In this document: one piece after another, positions 14,199 through 22,486 of the stretch
Numbering within the stretch: the first letter of the stretch is position 1
Layout: every line of letters begins with the position of its first letter
Assembly (NCBI GenBank): GCA_902770635.1
Contig: CACXTX010000018.1
Span: forward strand, 1-36,006
Length of the DNA: 36,006 nt
Reading direction: 5' to 3'
From: an uncultured Prevotellaceae bacterium
GTDB lineage: Bacteria > Bacteroidota > Bacteroidia > Bacteroidales > Bacteroidaceae
The notes under the pieces: model-generated
Database searches by the model: none
What the model was told of the DNA's origin: nothing
What the model saw: only the letters and a program-made list of their open reading frames with translations
Translations under genes and position numbers: made by a program

Positions 14199-16004
14199 AT
14201 GAAAAAAACAATGATTCTCACAATGCTTGCAGCAACCACTATGATGCTGACAGCCTGCTCGACGGACAGTCCGTACGATGAGTACAACAGCAATCTCAAC
14301 CCAGGTACCGATGGAGGTGTGCCTAGTAGCGGCGACATACCCAACGGAGGAAACGGAACCAGCACAGCTGGCACAGGTGAACTGATAACCTATCAGGTGG
14401 CTATTGACAAGACGACTGCCGAACCCACCAGCACGGTAGCGGCGTACTATCCAGAGGCAGACGACGACATCACGACACAGACATTCGACACACAGGTGAC
14501 CATAGACATGAGCAGCCCTGTGGCCAAGACGGAGAACGGTGTGGAGATCACCATCAGTGGTGATAGCATCATTGCCAATCACGGCAAGAATGAAGGCATC
14601 TGCTATGTTGTCAGCGGCACTACCAGCAATGGTATGCTATACATCGACGGCAAGACCAACTTCATGCTGAAGCTGAACGGAGCCGACATCACCAGCACAA
14701 AGGGTACCGCCATTGACATTCAAAGCAAAAAAGCTGCCTATCTCGTGCTTACGGGCAGCAACAAGTTGACCGATGGCACCACTGAGGACCACAAGAGCGC
14801 ACTCTACAGCAAGGGCAAACTCATCATCAGCGGTACTGGTTCGCTCGACGTCAACGCCACCTATAATAACGGTATCCACAGCAAGAGCTATATTGTCATT
14901 GAAAAAGGCGTGAACCTCTATGTGAATGCTGCCAACCACGGCATCAAGGGTACGGATGCCGTCATCAACGGTGGTATCGTCAATGTAGAGACGGCAGGCA
15001 AGGGTGCCAAGGGCATCAATTGCGACAACGACATCACCATCAATGGCGGACGTACCACAGTCATCTGCACGGGTAATGGTGAGTGGGACACGGAAGAGTT
15101 GGAGACCAAAGCTGCGACATGTATCAAGTGTGACTCCATCATGACCATCAAGGGCGGCGAAATCAATGTAAAGGCCACAGGCAGCGGCGGTAAAGGACTG
15201 AAAGCCGACTGGGAAGCTTACATCAGTGGCGGCAAGATACGCGTAATTACGACAGGTGGACTCTATTACAGCAACGGAACGACGGAGAATCACAACTACA
15301 CAGGTAATACAGATAATCTGGACGATGCTTACACCTCATCGCCCAAAGGTATAAAGATTGGAACAAAGGATGAACACGGCGTGCTGGAAATCACAGGTGG
15401 CGACATCATGGTACGCACCTCAGGGTACAATGGTGAAGGCATAGAGAGCAAAGGCACGCTCGACGTCAGCGGCGGAAGCGTGATGGTTTCCGCCTACGAC
15501 GACGCCATCAACTCGTCGGGCGACATGACCATTAGCGGTGGTACGGTAGTAGCGGTAGGAACCAACAACGACGGTATTGATGCCAACGGCAACATGTATC
15601 TGAAAGGCGGAACGCTGATAGCAATGGGAGCTGGCGGTGCCGAGGCTGGCATTGACATCAACGAACAGAAGAAACTATACATCTCAGGCACCAAGATATT
15701 TGGCATTGGCGGACGAGTGGATGGTTCACTGGGTTCTACCACACAAGGTATCGTGACAACAAACGGTTCGATAAACGCTAATTCGACCGTAACCATCAGT
15801 AGCGGATCAAACACACTGGCTTCATTCGCCATCCCACCCTACTCTTATAACAACGGAACTATACTGGTAAGCGCCCCTGGCATGCAAAGCGGTTCAAGCT
15901 ACACACTATCGCTGGGCAGCAGCACTCAGACCGTAACAGCTACCAGCACCATCAGCAGTATGGGCGGAGGCGGATTCCCTGGCGGTCACTCTGGTGGATG
16001 GTAA
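14199..16004 (+). CDS. Cthe_2159-type carbohydrate-binding beta-helix lipoprotein (DUF4353-like)
   Basis: The 601-residue lipoprotein has a signal peptide ending MLTAC (Cys20). A low-complexity Gly/Ser/Asn linker follows (about 25-65). From about residue 150 to 520 runs a long parallel beta-helix of repeated turns such as ITINGG, TISGGTV, LEITGGDI and LDVSGGSV. The C-terminus is Gly-rich (MGGGGFPGGHSGGW). This is the build of Cthe_2159-like proteins, which bind acidic sugars such as polygalacturonate with Ca2+. Surface display and glycan binding are expected by analogy. Cysteines within the helix (near GINCDND, TVICTGN and ATCIKCDS) are unusual for a repetitive surface protein and could pair. 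It lies 74 bp before the kinase-regulator genes, so control by that pair is plausible but unproven. Confidence 0.82.
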   Translation: MKKTMILTMLAATTMMLTACSTDSPYDEYNSNLNPGTDGGVPSSGDIPNGGNGTSTAGTGELITYQVAIDKTTAEPTSTVAAYYPEADDDITTQTFDTQVTIDMSSPVAKTENGVEITISGDSIIANHGKNEGICYVVSGTTSNGMLYIDGKTNFMLKLNGADITSTKGTAIDIQSKKAAYLVLTGSNKLTDGTTEDHKSALYSKGKLIISGTGSLDVNATYNNGIHSKSYIVIEKGVNLYVNAANHGIKGTDAVINGGIVNVETAGKGAKGINCDNDITINGGRTTVICTGNGEWDTEELETKAATCIKCDSIMTIKGGEINVKATGSGGKGLKADWEAYISGGKIRVITTGGLYYSNGTTENHNYTGNTDNLDDAYTSSPKGIKIGTKDEHGVLEITGGDIMVRTSGYNGEGIESKGTLDVSGGSVMVSAYDDAINSSGDMTISGGTVVAVGTNNDGIDANGNMYLKGGTLIAMGAGGAEAGIDINEQKKLYISGTKIFGIGGRVDGSLGSTTQGIVTTNGSINANSTVTISSGSNTLASFAIPPYSYNNGTILVSAPGMQSGSSYTLSLGSSTQTVTATSTISSMGGGGFPGGHSGGW

Positions 16005-16021
16005 GCACTTCGCTAGTAAAC

Positions 16022-16048
16022 AGTTGATAGTGATAGTTGATAGTGATA
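16022..16048 (+). repeat. Two tandem AGTTGATAGTGAT units
   Basis: A 13-bp unit is repeated twice in the 74-bp gap between the beta-helix gene and the kinase gene. This is another small spacer repeat; no promoter consensus is evident. Confidence 0.7.
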
Positions 16049-16078
16049 ACAATAAATGACTGAAAAAAGCGTTTAAAT

Positions 16079-17263
16079 ATGTGGATGCAGAAACAGTCAA
16101 AATATGAAAATACGGCTTATGCGGCGCTGTGGGGACTACTCTTCGCAGCACCCTTGCTGAGCCTGTATGTGCGCACATCCAACGACAGCAACCTGGAGTT
16201 CAACTGGCAGGAAGCGTTCATAGTCTGGCAACACATTGCGGTCTATCTGCTTTTCTTCCTTGTCCACAATTTCATATTGGCTCCCCTGCTCATCTATCGC
16301 CACAAGCGGTGGCTATATGGCATGCTCACGCTTTGCATGATAGGACTGTTCACCTTTTACCAGTGCCAACAGCGCCCCGACGACTTGCGTCGCAAACATC
16401 GCATGGAACGTATGGAGCGCATGAAGCAACGTATGGAGGAACGCAGAGAACGTATGGATGGGCGGGAACGTATGGAGGATCCGGAAGGTATGGACGAATA
16501 CAGAGGAGAGCGCCCGGAGCGACGCCCCGGTTTCCGCAGGCATCATCGTGAGAGACCACCCATGTTTGGAGGCGAGCGCGACATCATAGCCATCGTCATC
16601 CTTATTCTGATGTGTGGCATGAACCTCGGTGTGAAGCTATATTTCAAGACGCGCGACGACCAAAAGAAACTGCTCCGTCTGGAAAAGGAGAATCTGGAAC
16701 AGCAACTGGAATACTTGAAATACCAGATTAATCCCCACTTCTTCATGAACACGCTGAACAACATCCATGCCCTGGTGGACATAGATGCCGAGAAAGCAAA
16801 ATCGACCATCCTGGAATTGTCGAAGATGATGCGCTTCATCCTCTACGAGGGCGACAAGAAAGGGGTGCCCCTGACTCGTGAGTTCGACTTCATACGCAAC
16901 TACGTCACCTTGATGCGGCTACGCTATACGGACAAAGTCCACATCAATATGGAATTGCCCATACAAGTTCCCGACAAACAGATACCCCCACTGATGCTCA
17001 TCACCTTCATCGAGAATGCCTTCAAACACGGCATCAGCTATCAGCACGAATCATTCATCGATATAAAGGCAGAGGTCAAGGACAACCAGCTACAGTTTAC
17101 CTGTCGCAACAGCAAGGCGGAAAAACCGAACGAAGAGAAGGGAGGCATAGGACTGACTAACGTACGTCAACGACTCCATCTGCTCTACGACAACCGATAT
17201 AAGCTCCACATACAAGACGAGACAGACATCTATAACGTTCAACTAACTATCCCACTCACATGA
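16079..17263 (+). CDS. LytS/YehU-type sensor histidine kinase
   Basis: The 394-residue kinase has membrane segments near residues 12-31, 47-72, 77-95 and 168-189. A cytoplasmic His_kinase (PF06580-type) domain carries QINPHFFMNTLNN with phospho-acceptor His220, and an ATP-binding domain carries FIENAFKHG (N box, about 319-327) and KGGIGLTNVRQRL (G box). It should autophosphorylate and pass phosphate to the regulator encoded next, which it overlaps by 4 bp (ATGA). Odd feature: the loop between segments 3 and 4 (97-167), predicted to be periplasmic, is extremely rich in Met, Arg and Glu (RMERMERMKQRMEERRERM), encoded by imperfect CGTATGGAN repeats. The signal sensed is unknown. The start at 16079 keeps the first membrane segment; an ATG at 16085 is nearly equivalent. 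Confidence 0.88.
   Translation: MWMQKQSKYENTAYAALWGLLFAAPLLSLYVRTSNDSNLEFNWQEAFIVWQHIAVYLLFFLVHNFILAPLLIYRHKRWLYGMLTLCMIGLFTFYQCQQRPDDLRRKHRMERMERMKQRMEERRERMDGRERMEDPEGMDEYRGERPERRPGFRRHHRERPPMFGGERDIIAIVILILMCGMNLGVKLYFKTRDDQKKLLRLEKENLEQQLEYLKYQINPHFFMNTLNNIHALVDIDAEKAKSTILELSKMMRFILYEGDKKGVPLTREFDFIRNYVTLMRLRYTDKVHINMELPIQVPDKQIPPLMLITFIENAFKHGISYQHESFIDIKAEVKDNQLQFTCRNSKAEKPNEEKGGIGLTNVRQRLHLLYDNRYKLHIQDETDIYNVQLTIPLT
16405..16495 (+). repeat. Imperfect CGTATGGAN minisatellite in the kinase gene
   Basis: Several degenerate 9- to 12-bp units (CGTATGGAG, CGCATGAAG, CGTATGGAT) encode the Met/Arg/Glu-rich loop. Reading frame is kept, so unit-number changes of 3n bases would lengthen or shorten the loop. 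Confidence 0.7.
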
Positions 17264-18030
17264 TACGATGCATGGCCATTGACGACGAGCCCCTGGCACT
17301 ACAACAGATAGTTGCCTATATAGGCAAAGTACCTTATTTGGAACTGGCAGCCCAATGCCAAAGTGCGCTGGAAGCACACCAGTTCTTGCAACACGATACG
17401 GTGGATGTCATTTTCTGCGACATCAATATGCCCGACCTAAACGGTATGGACTTCATCAAGGCGCTGGTGGCTCCACCACTCGTGGTGTTTACCACCGCTT
17501 ACGCAGAATATGCGGTAGAGGGATTCAAGGTAAATGCAGTAGATTATCTGCTGAAACCTTTCGGACTGCAAGACTTCATGCGAGCAGCCAATCGCATTCG
17601 CGAGCGCATGTCCCCTAAGTTAGGGGACGACAGGGGTCTGAACAAGGGAAACATCAGCAGTTCTTCAGACCCCCAACCCCCTAACTTAGGGGGCGCAACC
17701 GACGATACCATCTTCCTGAAAACGGAATACCGCATTGTGAAAGTCAGCATTAGCGACATCCGCTATATAGAGGCTATGAGCGAATATCTGAAAGTCTATT
17801 TGGAGAGTGAGGCAAAGCCCATCATCACCCTGCTCTCCATGAAGAAGATGGAAGAGCGACTGCCCGACTATTTCATGCGCATCCACCGCTCCTACATCAT
17901 CAACCTCACCAAGATTCAGGAGGTCAACAAGAATCGTGTCATCATGGACAGCGATACCTATCTGCCCATTGGCGACATGTACAAGGAAACTTTCCAAAAA
18001 TATCTCGACACAAAATTTCTTGGGAAATAA
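17260..18030 (+). CDS. LytTR family response regulator
   Basis: The 256-residue regulator has a receiver domain (about 1-115) with acidic pocket DDE (8-10), phospho-acceptor Asp54 in FCDINMPD, and the LLKPF lysine near 100. A linker follows, then a LytTR DNA-binding domain (about 150-253) with IRYIEAMSEYLKVYLE, MRIHRSYIINL and PIGDMYKE. LytTR domains bind promoters with short direct repeats. The linker is odd: residues 118-145 (SPKLGDDRGLNKGN through DPQPPNLGG) are encoded by a palindromic element (17611-17693), while relatives usually have a short Ser/Lys-rich linker. The gene overlaps the kinase gene by 4 bp, so the two form one two-component system. Confidence 0.93.
   Translation: MIRCMAIDDEPLALQQIVAYIGKVPYLELAAQCQSALEAHQFLQHDTVDVIFCDINMPDLNGMDFIKALVAPPLVVFTTAYAEYAVEGFKVNAVDYLLKPFGLQDFMRAANRIRERMSPKLGDDRGLNKGNISSSSDPQPPNLGGATDDTIFLKTEYRIVKVSISDIRYIEAMSEYLKVYLESEAKPIITLLSMKKMEERLPDYFMRIHRSYIINLTKIQEVNKNRVIMDSDTYLPIGDMYKETFQKYLDTKFLGK
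17611..17693 (+). repeat. Nested palindromic (MITE-like) element inside the regulator gene
   Basis: Arms TCCCCTAAGTTAGGGG and CCCCCTAACTTAGGGGG are each near-palindromic. Inner arms GGGGTCTGAA (17633-17642) and TTCAGACCCC (17664-17673) are perfectly complementary. The whole 83 bp can fold as one long hairpin or as several. It stays in frame across the domain linker. Confidence 0.88.
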
Positions 18031-18062
18031 TTTGTTTTTTTCAGGATAATCGTGTATCTTTG
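18031..18062 (+). promoter_or_regulatory. Promoter of the aldehyde dehydrogenase gene
   Basis: TTTG (18031-18034), a 20-bp spacer and TATCTTTG (18055-18062) begin immediately after the regulator stop codon. The leader to the ATG at 18107 is about 40 nt. Confidence 0.75.
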
Positions 18063-18106
18063 CGCATTGGATAATTACTACTTAACTACTAATAACATTT
18101 ACACGT

Positions 18107-19546
18107 ATGAAAGATTTAAAAATGTACATTAACGGCCAATTCTGCCAAAGTAGCGACGGCCAGTGGATCGACGTTTTGAACCCATCGACAGAGGAGGTCA
18201 TCTCCCGCCAGCCTAACGGCACTATTGCCGATGTAAACCGTGCACTGGATGCAGCGAAGGCTGCTCAGAAGGCTTGGGGCAAGACCCCTGCCATTGAGCG
18301 TGCCGCTTGGTTGAAGAAATTGGCCAATGGTATCCGTGAACGTCGCGAGGAATTTATTGACATCATCATGCGCGAACAGGGCAAGACCATCACGTGGGCT
18401 ACTATCGAGGTGGACGTGACAGCCGAGTATTTCGACTATATGGCATCGTTTGCCCGACACATCGAGGGTGAAATCATCCCCAGCGACCGTCCTAACGAAA
18501 CTATCTTCCTGGCTAAGAAGCCGATAGGTGTCGTTGCAGGTATCCTACCCTGGAACTTCCCCTTCTTCCTCATTGCCCGTAAGGCCGGTGCCGCACTGAT
18601 CGCCGGATGTACTATCGTTATCAAACCCTCACAGCTGACTCCCGAGAATTGTACTGTTTTCGGTGAGGTTATTGACAAAGTAGGTCTGCCTAAGGGTGTC
18701 ATTAACATTGTAACCGGAAAGGGAAGCGTCATCGGTAATGAGATGGCAGGCTCACCCAAAATCGATATTGTCAGCGTAACAGGTTCTGTAGGTGCCGGTG
18801 AAAGCATTATGGCTGCTGCCTCAAAGAACATCACAAAGGTAAGCTTGGAACTGGGTGGTAAGGCTCCCGCTATCGTCTGCAAGGATGCCGACCTGGAGAA
18901 GGCTGCACAGTGGATTGTAGACAGCCGTATCGGTAACAACGGACAAATCTGTAACAACGCAGAACGCGTCTATGTCCAGAAGGAAGTGAAGGCAGAGTTC
19001 ACCAAGATTCTCGTTGAGAAGATGAAGGCCGTCAAGGTGGGCGACGTTTGCAAGGACCACACCGTAGATATGGGTCCCCTGGTAGAGCAGCGCGCCCTGG
19101 AAAGCGTTACTGAAAAGGTGGAGCGCGCCATCAAGCAAGGTGCCAAGTTGCTGTGCGGTGGTCATCGTGTAGGCGACAAAGGATACTTCTATGCAGCTAC
19201 CGTGCTGGACAACTGCACTCAGCAGATGGACATCATCCACGAAGAGACCTTCGGACCCGTAATTCCATTGGTAGAGTTCAACACCATCGAACAAGCTATT
19301 GAATGGGCTAACGACTGCGAATACGGCCTGGCATCGAGCGTGTTCACCAAGGACATTGACACTGCAGCCCGTGTGGCCCGCGAACTTGAGTTTGGCGAGA
19401 CCTACATCAACCGCGAGCACTTTGAGGCCATGCAGGGCTTCCATGCCGGTGTCAAGAAGAGTGGCATAGGTGGTGCTGATGGTAAACATGGCATCGAGGA
19501 ATACCTCGTTACCCACGTCACCTACCTCGACACCCACTACGAGTAA
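18107..19546 (+). CDS. aldA: Lactaldehyde/glycolaldehyde dehydrogenase (AldA-like)
   Basis: The 479-residue NAD-dependent enzyme should oxidise lactaldehyde or glycolaldehyde to lactate or glycolate, as in fucose and rhamnose breakdown. The catalytic nucleophile is Cys282 in NNGQICNNAERV and the general base is Glu248 in LELGGKAP. The NAD-binding block ILPWNFPFFL is near 145-155. The C-terminus KSGIGGADGKHGIEEYL and the ETYINREHFEAMQGFHAG stretch match AldA closely, more than generic aldehyde dehydrogenases. Length equals the family norm. It is transcribed from its own promoter. No fucose or rhamnose genes are in the window, so the physiological aldehyde is uncertain. Confidence 0.9.
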   Translation: MKDLKMYINGQFCQSSDGQWIDVLNPSTEEVISRQPNGTIADVNRALDAAKAAQKAWGKTPAIERAAWLKKLANGIRERREEFIDIIMREQGKTITWATIEVDVTAEYFDYMASFARHIEGEIIPSDRPNETIFLAKKPIGVVAGILPWNFPFFLIARKAGAALIAGCTIVIKPSQLTPENCTVFGEVIDKVGLPKGVINIVTGKGSVIGNEMAGSPKIDIVSVTGSVGAGESIMAAASKNITKVSLELGGKAPAIVCKDADLEKAAQWIVDSRIGNNGQICNNAERVYVQKEVKAEFTKILVEKMKAVKVGDVCKDHTVDMGPLVEQRALESVTEKVERAIKQGAKLLCGGHRVGDKGYFYAATVLDNCTQQMDIIHEETFGPVIPLVEFNTIEQAIEWANDCEYGLASSVFTKDIDTAARVARELEFGETYINREHFEAMQGFHAGVKKSGIGGADGKHGIEEYLVTHVTYLDTHYE

Positions 19547-19576
19547 AGCTGCCCCGCCCTACTCTTTCAGAAGAAG

Positions 19577-19584
19577 TATATTTG
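19577..19584 (+). promoter_or_regulatory. Possible -7 box before the small membrane protein
   Basis: TATATTTG fits TAnnTTTG and lies 23 bp before the ATG at 19608, but no -33 element is found at 19-21 bp. Readthrough from aldA is also possible. Confidence 0.4.
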
Positions 19585-19607
19585 CAAAATCAATAACAAA
19601 ATACAAT

Positions 19608-20159
19608 ATGCAAACAAGATTTAAAAAGAAAGCCAATATCTTTAATGTAGTCTTGACAGCCGTATCAGGAATGCTTTCCGTTGGTATTATGCTGTATGCT
19701 GTTGGCCATTTTGGATTGGACCAGGCATGGGACGAACTCATCCTCAACATGTTCTACATAGCCTGCTTGGTAATGATGTGGATGTACTTCTTCAATCGCC
19801 TCGAAACCCAGAAGTTCAACTACTGGAGCTCGTTGTGCATAGGCATCACCATCCTGTTGCGCGACATACTTTTTGCACCGCCGTTGGCTACCTACGCACT
19901 CCAGCTGACGTGTCTTACGCTCTCCGTCTGGCTTCTTCTCATGTTCACCTACTTCTATGCCCGCAAGGACTGGAAGACCTATTCTAAGGCCAACCTATGG
20001 TTCATCTTCATCGTCGATGTCGCCATCGCAGCACTTTACAACTACGACATCCTCATCGAGACCATTGGTGAAGAAAAGCCCTATCTGATGACCGAGATTT
20101 GGATTCGTCCAACCATCACCTACGGCCTCGTGGCCTGCTTCGTCACAGAGGATGAGTGA
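19608..20159 (+). CDS. Uncharacterised multi-pass membrane protein
   Basis: I do not recognise the family. The 183-residue protein has about six hydrophobic segments, near residues 11-30, 41-62, 71-86, 93-117, 129-147 and 163-178. The N-terminus is short and basic (QTRFKKK), suggesting it lies in the cytoplasm, and the C-terminus is acidic (TEDE). No catalytic motif is visible. I start at 19608 because the upstream open frame overlaps the aldA coding region and reads as low-quality sequence. It is 61 bp after aldA and ends at a spacer made of AAATGAG repeats followed by a strong terminator. Role unknown. Confidence 0.72.
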   Translation: MQTRFKKKANIFNVVLTAVSGMLSVGIMLYAVGHFGLDQAWDELILNMFYIACLVMMWMYFFNRLETQKFNYWSSLCIGITILLRDILFAPPLATYALQLTCLTLSVWLLLMFTYFYARKDWKTYSKANLWFIFIVDVAIAALYNYDILIETIGEEKPYLMTEIWIRPTITYGLVACFVTEDE

Positions 20160-20163
20160 TAGA

Positions 20164-20236
20164 CCTTCGGTCAAATGAGAAATGAGAAATGAGAACCAAC
20201 GGTCGACGGCCGAAGGGAAAGTCAAATGAGAAATGA
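20164..20236 (+). repeat. AAATGAG/palindrome repeat, intergenic copy
   Basis: Tandem GAGAAAT units surround the 43-bp core (20185-20227) shared with the M3 peptidase gene. CCTTCGGTC (20164-20172) is nearly complementary to GGCCGAAGG (20208-20216), so the unit can form a hairpin. Confidence 0.85.
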
Positions 20237-20238
20237 AT

Positions 20239-20269
20239 AAAGCGGAGCACCTTTCGGTTGCTCCGCTTT
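20239..20269. terminator. Bidirectional intrinsic terminator
   Basis: AAAGCGGAGCA (20239-20249) and TGCTCCGCTTT (20259-20269) form an 11-bp perfect stem with a 9-nt loop. A and T runs on the two flanks allow action on both converging transcripts: the membrane protein gene (+) and glmM (-). Confidence 0.88.
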
Positions 20270-20289
20270 GTATTGATAATCAACGAAGA

Positions 20290-21684
20290 TTATTTCTGCA
20301 TATCATAAACAACCTGCATCAAACGCTTACCTATCTCATCGGCAGCCTCCATCGTAGCAGCCTCGCTATAGACGCGGATGATGGGCTCGGTGTTCGACTT
20401 GCGTAGGTGAACCCAACGATCGGGGAAGTCAATCTTCACACCATCGATATCGTTGACCTGGGCAGTGGGATCTTGTGCGAACATATCCTTTACCTTGACC
20501 AAGATAGCATCCACATCAGTATCAGGCGTGAGGTCAATACGATTCTTTGCTATCTGATAGTCGGGGAAGGTCTTTCGCAATTCGCTGACCTTACACCCCT
20601 TCTTGGCCAATGAGGTTAGGAAGAGGGCTATGCCTACAAGGGCATCGCGACCATAATGGCTCTCGGGATAGATGACACCTCCATTGCCCTCACCGCCAAT
20701 CACAGCATTCACCTCCTTCATCTTGGTGGTGACGTTTACTTCACCCACAGCGGCAGCGGTATAGGTGCCTCCGTGCTTCTGGGTGACATCACGAAGGGCA
20801 CGCGTAGAGCTGAGGTTGCTGACGGTATTGCCTGGGGTATTAGACAATACATAGTCGGCCACACTTACCAATGTATATTCCTCACCAAACATGCGTCCAT
20901 CCTCACATATAAAGGCTAAGCGGTCTACATCGGGATCGACAACAATACCAAGGTCGTAGTGACCTGAACGCATCTCGTCCATGATGCCCTGAAGATTCTT
21001 TTCGAGTGGCTCAGGATTGTGGGCAAAATCGCCATTAGCCTCGCCATTCAGAAACTTGAAGCCTACGCCCAGGCGTTCCAACAACTTGGGCAGGATGATG
21101 CCTCCCACGCTGTTAATGCTGTCCACGCAGACAGTGAAACGGGCCTGACGAACAGCATCGGCATCAACTAGAGATAATGCCAGCACGCTGTCAATGTGAC
21201 GCTGATCAAAACTGTTGTCTTCGGTATAATGACCCAGATGATCGACATCGGCATATTCAAAATCCTCGCGCTCAGCAATGTCAAGCACCTCAGCACCATC
21301 GGCTGCAGTCAGGAACTCCCCCTCTTTGTTAAGCAACTTCAAGGCGTTCCACTGACGCGGATTGTGCGATGCGGTAATAATAACACCTCCATCGGCACCA
21401 CTCATGCGGACTGCCAGTTCAGTAGTAGGTGTGGTAGCCAAGCCTATATTTACAACATCATAGCCCATGCCCATCAGGGTTCCACAAACCACGTTCTTCA
21501 CCATCTCGCCAGAAATACGGGCATCGCGACCAACAATAATCTTGTTGGAAGAACCCTTACCACTGCGACGGATGAAGGTAGCGTAAGCTGTGGTGAACTT
21601 AACGATATCCAATGGATTGAGGGTATCACCAGTCGGTCCACCAATGGTACCGCGAATACCCGAAATTGATTTAATAAGTGTCAT
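20290..21684 (-). CDS. glmM: Phosphoglucosamine mutase-type phosphohexomutase
   Basis: The 464-residue enzyme should interconvert glucosamine 6- and 1-phosphate for UDP-GlcNAc and peptidoglycan synthesis. Catalytic phosphoserine is Ser106 in TASHNP; the metal loop is DPDVDR at 250-255; the phosphate-binding loop near the C-terminus reads SNTEPIIRVYSEA. The sugar-recognition loop reads GGEGNGGVIYPE instead of the GEQSGH of typical GlmM. Phosphomannomutase activity is therefore an alternative, though this form is usually called GlmM in Bacteroidetes. The catalytic site looks complete and the length is normal. It is 30 bp downstream of the DUF4827 gene, so cotranscribed, and ends at the 20239-20269 terminator. 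Confidence 0.88.
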   Translation of the reverse strand: MTLIKSISGIRGTIGGPTGDTLNPLDIVKFTTAYATFIRRSGKGSSNKIIVGRDARISGEMVKNVVCGTLMGMGYDVVNIGLATTPTTELAVRMSGADGGVIITASHNPRQWNALKLLNKEGEFLTAADGAEVLDIAEREDFEYADVDHLGHYTEDNSFDQRHIDSVLALSLVDADAVRQARFTVCVDSINSVGGIILPKLLERLGVGFKFLNGEANGDFAHNPEPLEKNLQGIMDEMRSGHYDLGIVVDPDVDRLAFICEDGRMFGEEYTLVSVADYVLSNTPGNTVSNLSSTRALRDVTQKHGGTYTAAAVGEVNVTTKMKEVNAVIGGEGNGGVIYPESHYGRDALVGIALFLTSLAKKGCKVSELRKTFPDYQIAKNRIDLTPDTDVDAILVKVKDMFAQDPTAQVNDIDGVKIDFPDRWVHLRKSNTEPIIRVYSEAATMEAADEIGKRLMQVVYDMQK

Positions 21685-21714
21685 ATTTATAAGTAAGAAT
21701 TGAATATACTATTC

Positions 21715-22395
21715 TTATTGGGGATTGTGATCCCTCACATAGGTTATCTCGTAATAACAGGGATATACGTTGGCAGAAGCATCGGAAGAGCCCTGAGAGT
21801 GAGGAACTATCAGACGTACCTTGGAGATTTCTTCATTTTCATCGGTACTTGGATCTGGACGTCCTATCTTGACATAATTCAGAGGAACAAGCCACCCAGC
21901 AGGAACAGAGGCAGAGCCATGAAACATATACATCATACCCGTGATAAACGAAGCGGTAATGGTCGTACCCGTACGTTTGACAGACATCTTATCAACATAA
22001 AGCGACGTATCATAAGTAGTGCCATTATAGGTAAGCCAAGCCTGAATATCATTGCGAATAAGAACAGAGTCAAGCATGATGTTCTTCTCCATAAAGCGAC
22101 AGAGGATGTTCACTTGTTTGTTTTCCTCCAGTTTATCACCACATCCCTCGCGGATAATCTGCATATAGACACCATTGCGTTCGAAGAAAACGTACTGATT
22201 CTTCGAAACATCGGTGGTTTGACCCTGAGCCTTGAACTGAGACTCACTAATGACCTGAATGCCCTCACGCGTAATAAACCTATTGATGGCATCGCGTTCA
22301 GCCTCCTTCTTGTCGGCATAGGTCTCATAATTCTGACAACTGGTGTATGAGATAGCTATCAATAGAAGCAGCAGGGGATATAAAAATTTCTTCAT
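21715..22395 (-). CDS. DUF4827 family lipoprotein
   Basis: The 226-residue lipoprotein has a signal peptide ending SYTSC (Cys20). The mature part contains an FKBP-like fold pattern: a helical AERDAINRFITREGI region (about 33-47), then beta strands and the VPAGWLVPLNYVKIG stretch near 168-182. Family and location (between a DHH phosphoesterase and glmM) match DUF4827 of Bacteroidales, whose function is unknown. Peptidyl-prolyl isomerase activity is doubtful because the usual active-site aromatics are not obvious. It is expected to sit in the periplasm, anchored by lipid. The start at 22395 preserves the signal peptide and fits the promoter at 22425-22456. Confidence 0.8.
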   Translation of the reverse strand: MKKFLYPLLLLLIAISYTSCQNYETYADKKEAERDAINRFITREGIQVISESQFKAQGQTTDVSKNQYVFFERNGVYMQIIREGCGDKLEENKQVNILCRFMEKNIMLDSVLIRNDIQAWLTYNGTTYDTSLYVDKMSVKRTGTTITASFITGMMYMFHGSASVPAGWLVPLNYVKIGRPDPSTDENEEISKVRLIVPHSQGSSDASANVYPCYYEITYVRDHNPQ

Positions 22396-22424
22396 CTTTT
22401 AAAGTCTAAATTTCAATTCGGCCA

Positions 22425-22456
22425 CAAAATTACAAAATAAATATCAATTTTTCAAT
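22425..22456 (-). promoter_or_regulatory. Probable promoter of DUF4827-glmM
   Basis: On the minus strand, TAATTTTG (22425-22432) has an ATTG at 22453-22456, 20 bp upstream, which is one base off the -33 consensus. Confidence 0.55.
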
Positions 22457-22486
22457 TGTCAAATACCTTTTATCAGCGTTTTTAGT

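Noticed and set aside
17611-17693. Frameshift or pseudogene in the LytTR regulator
   Set aside because: The frame is open through the palindrome and both domains are complete, so the gene looks functional.
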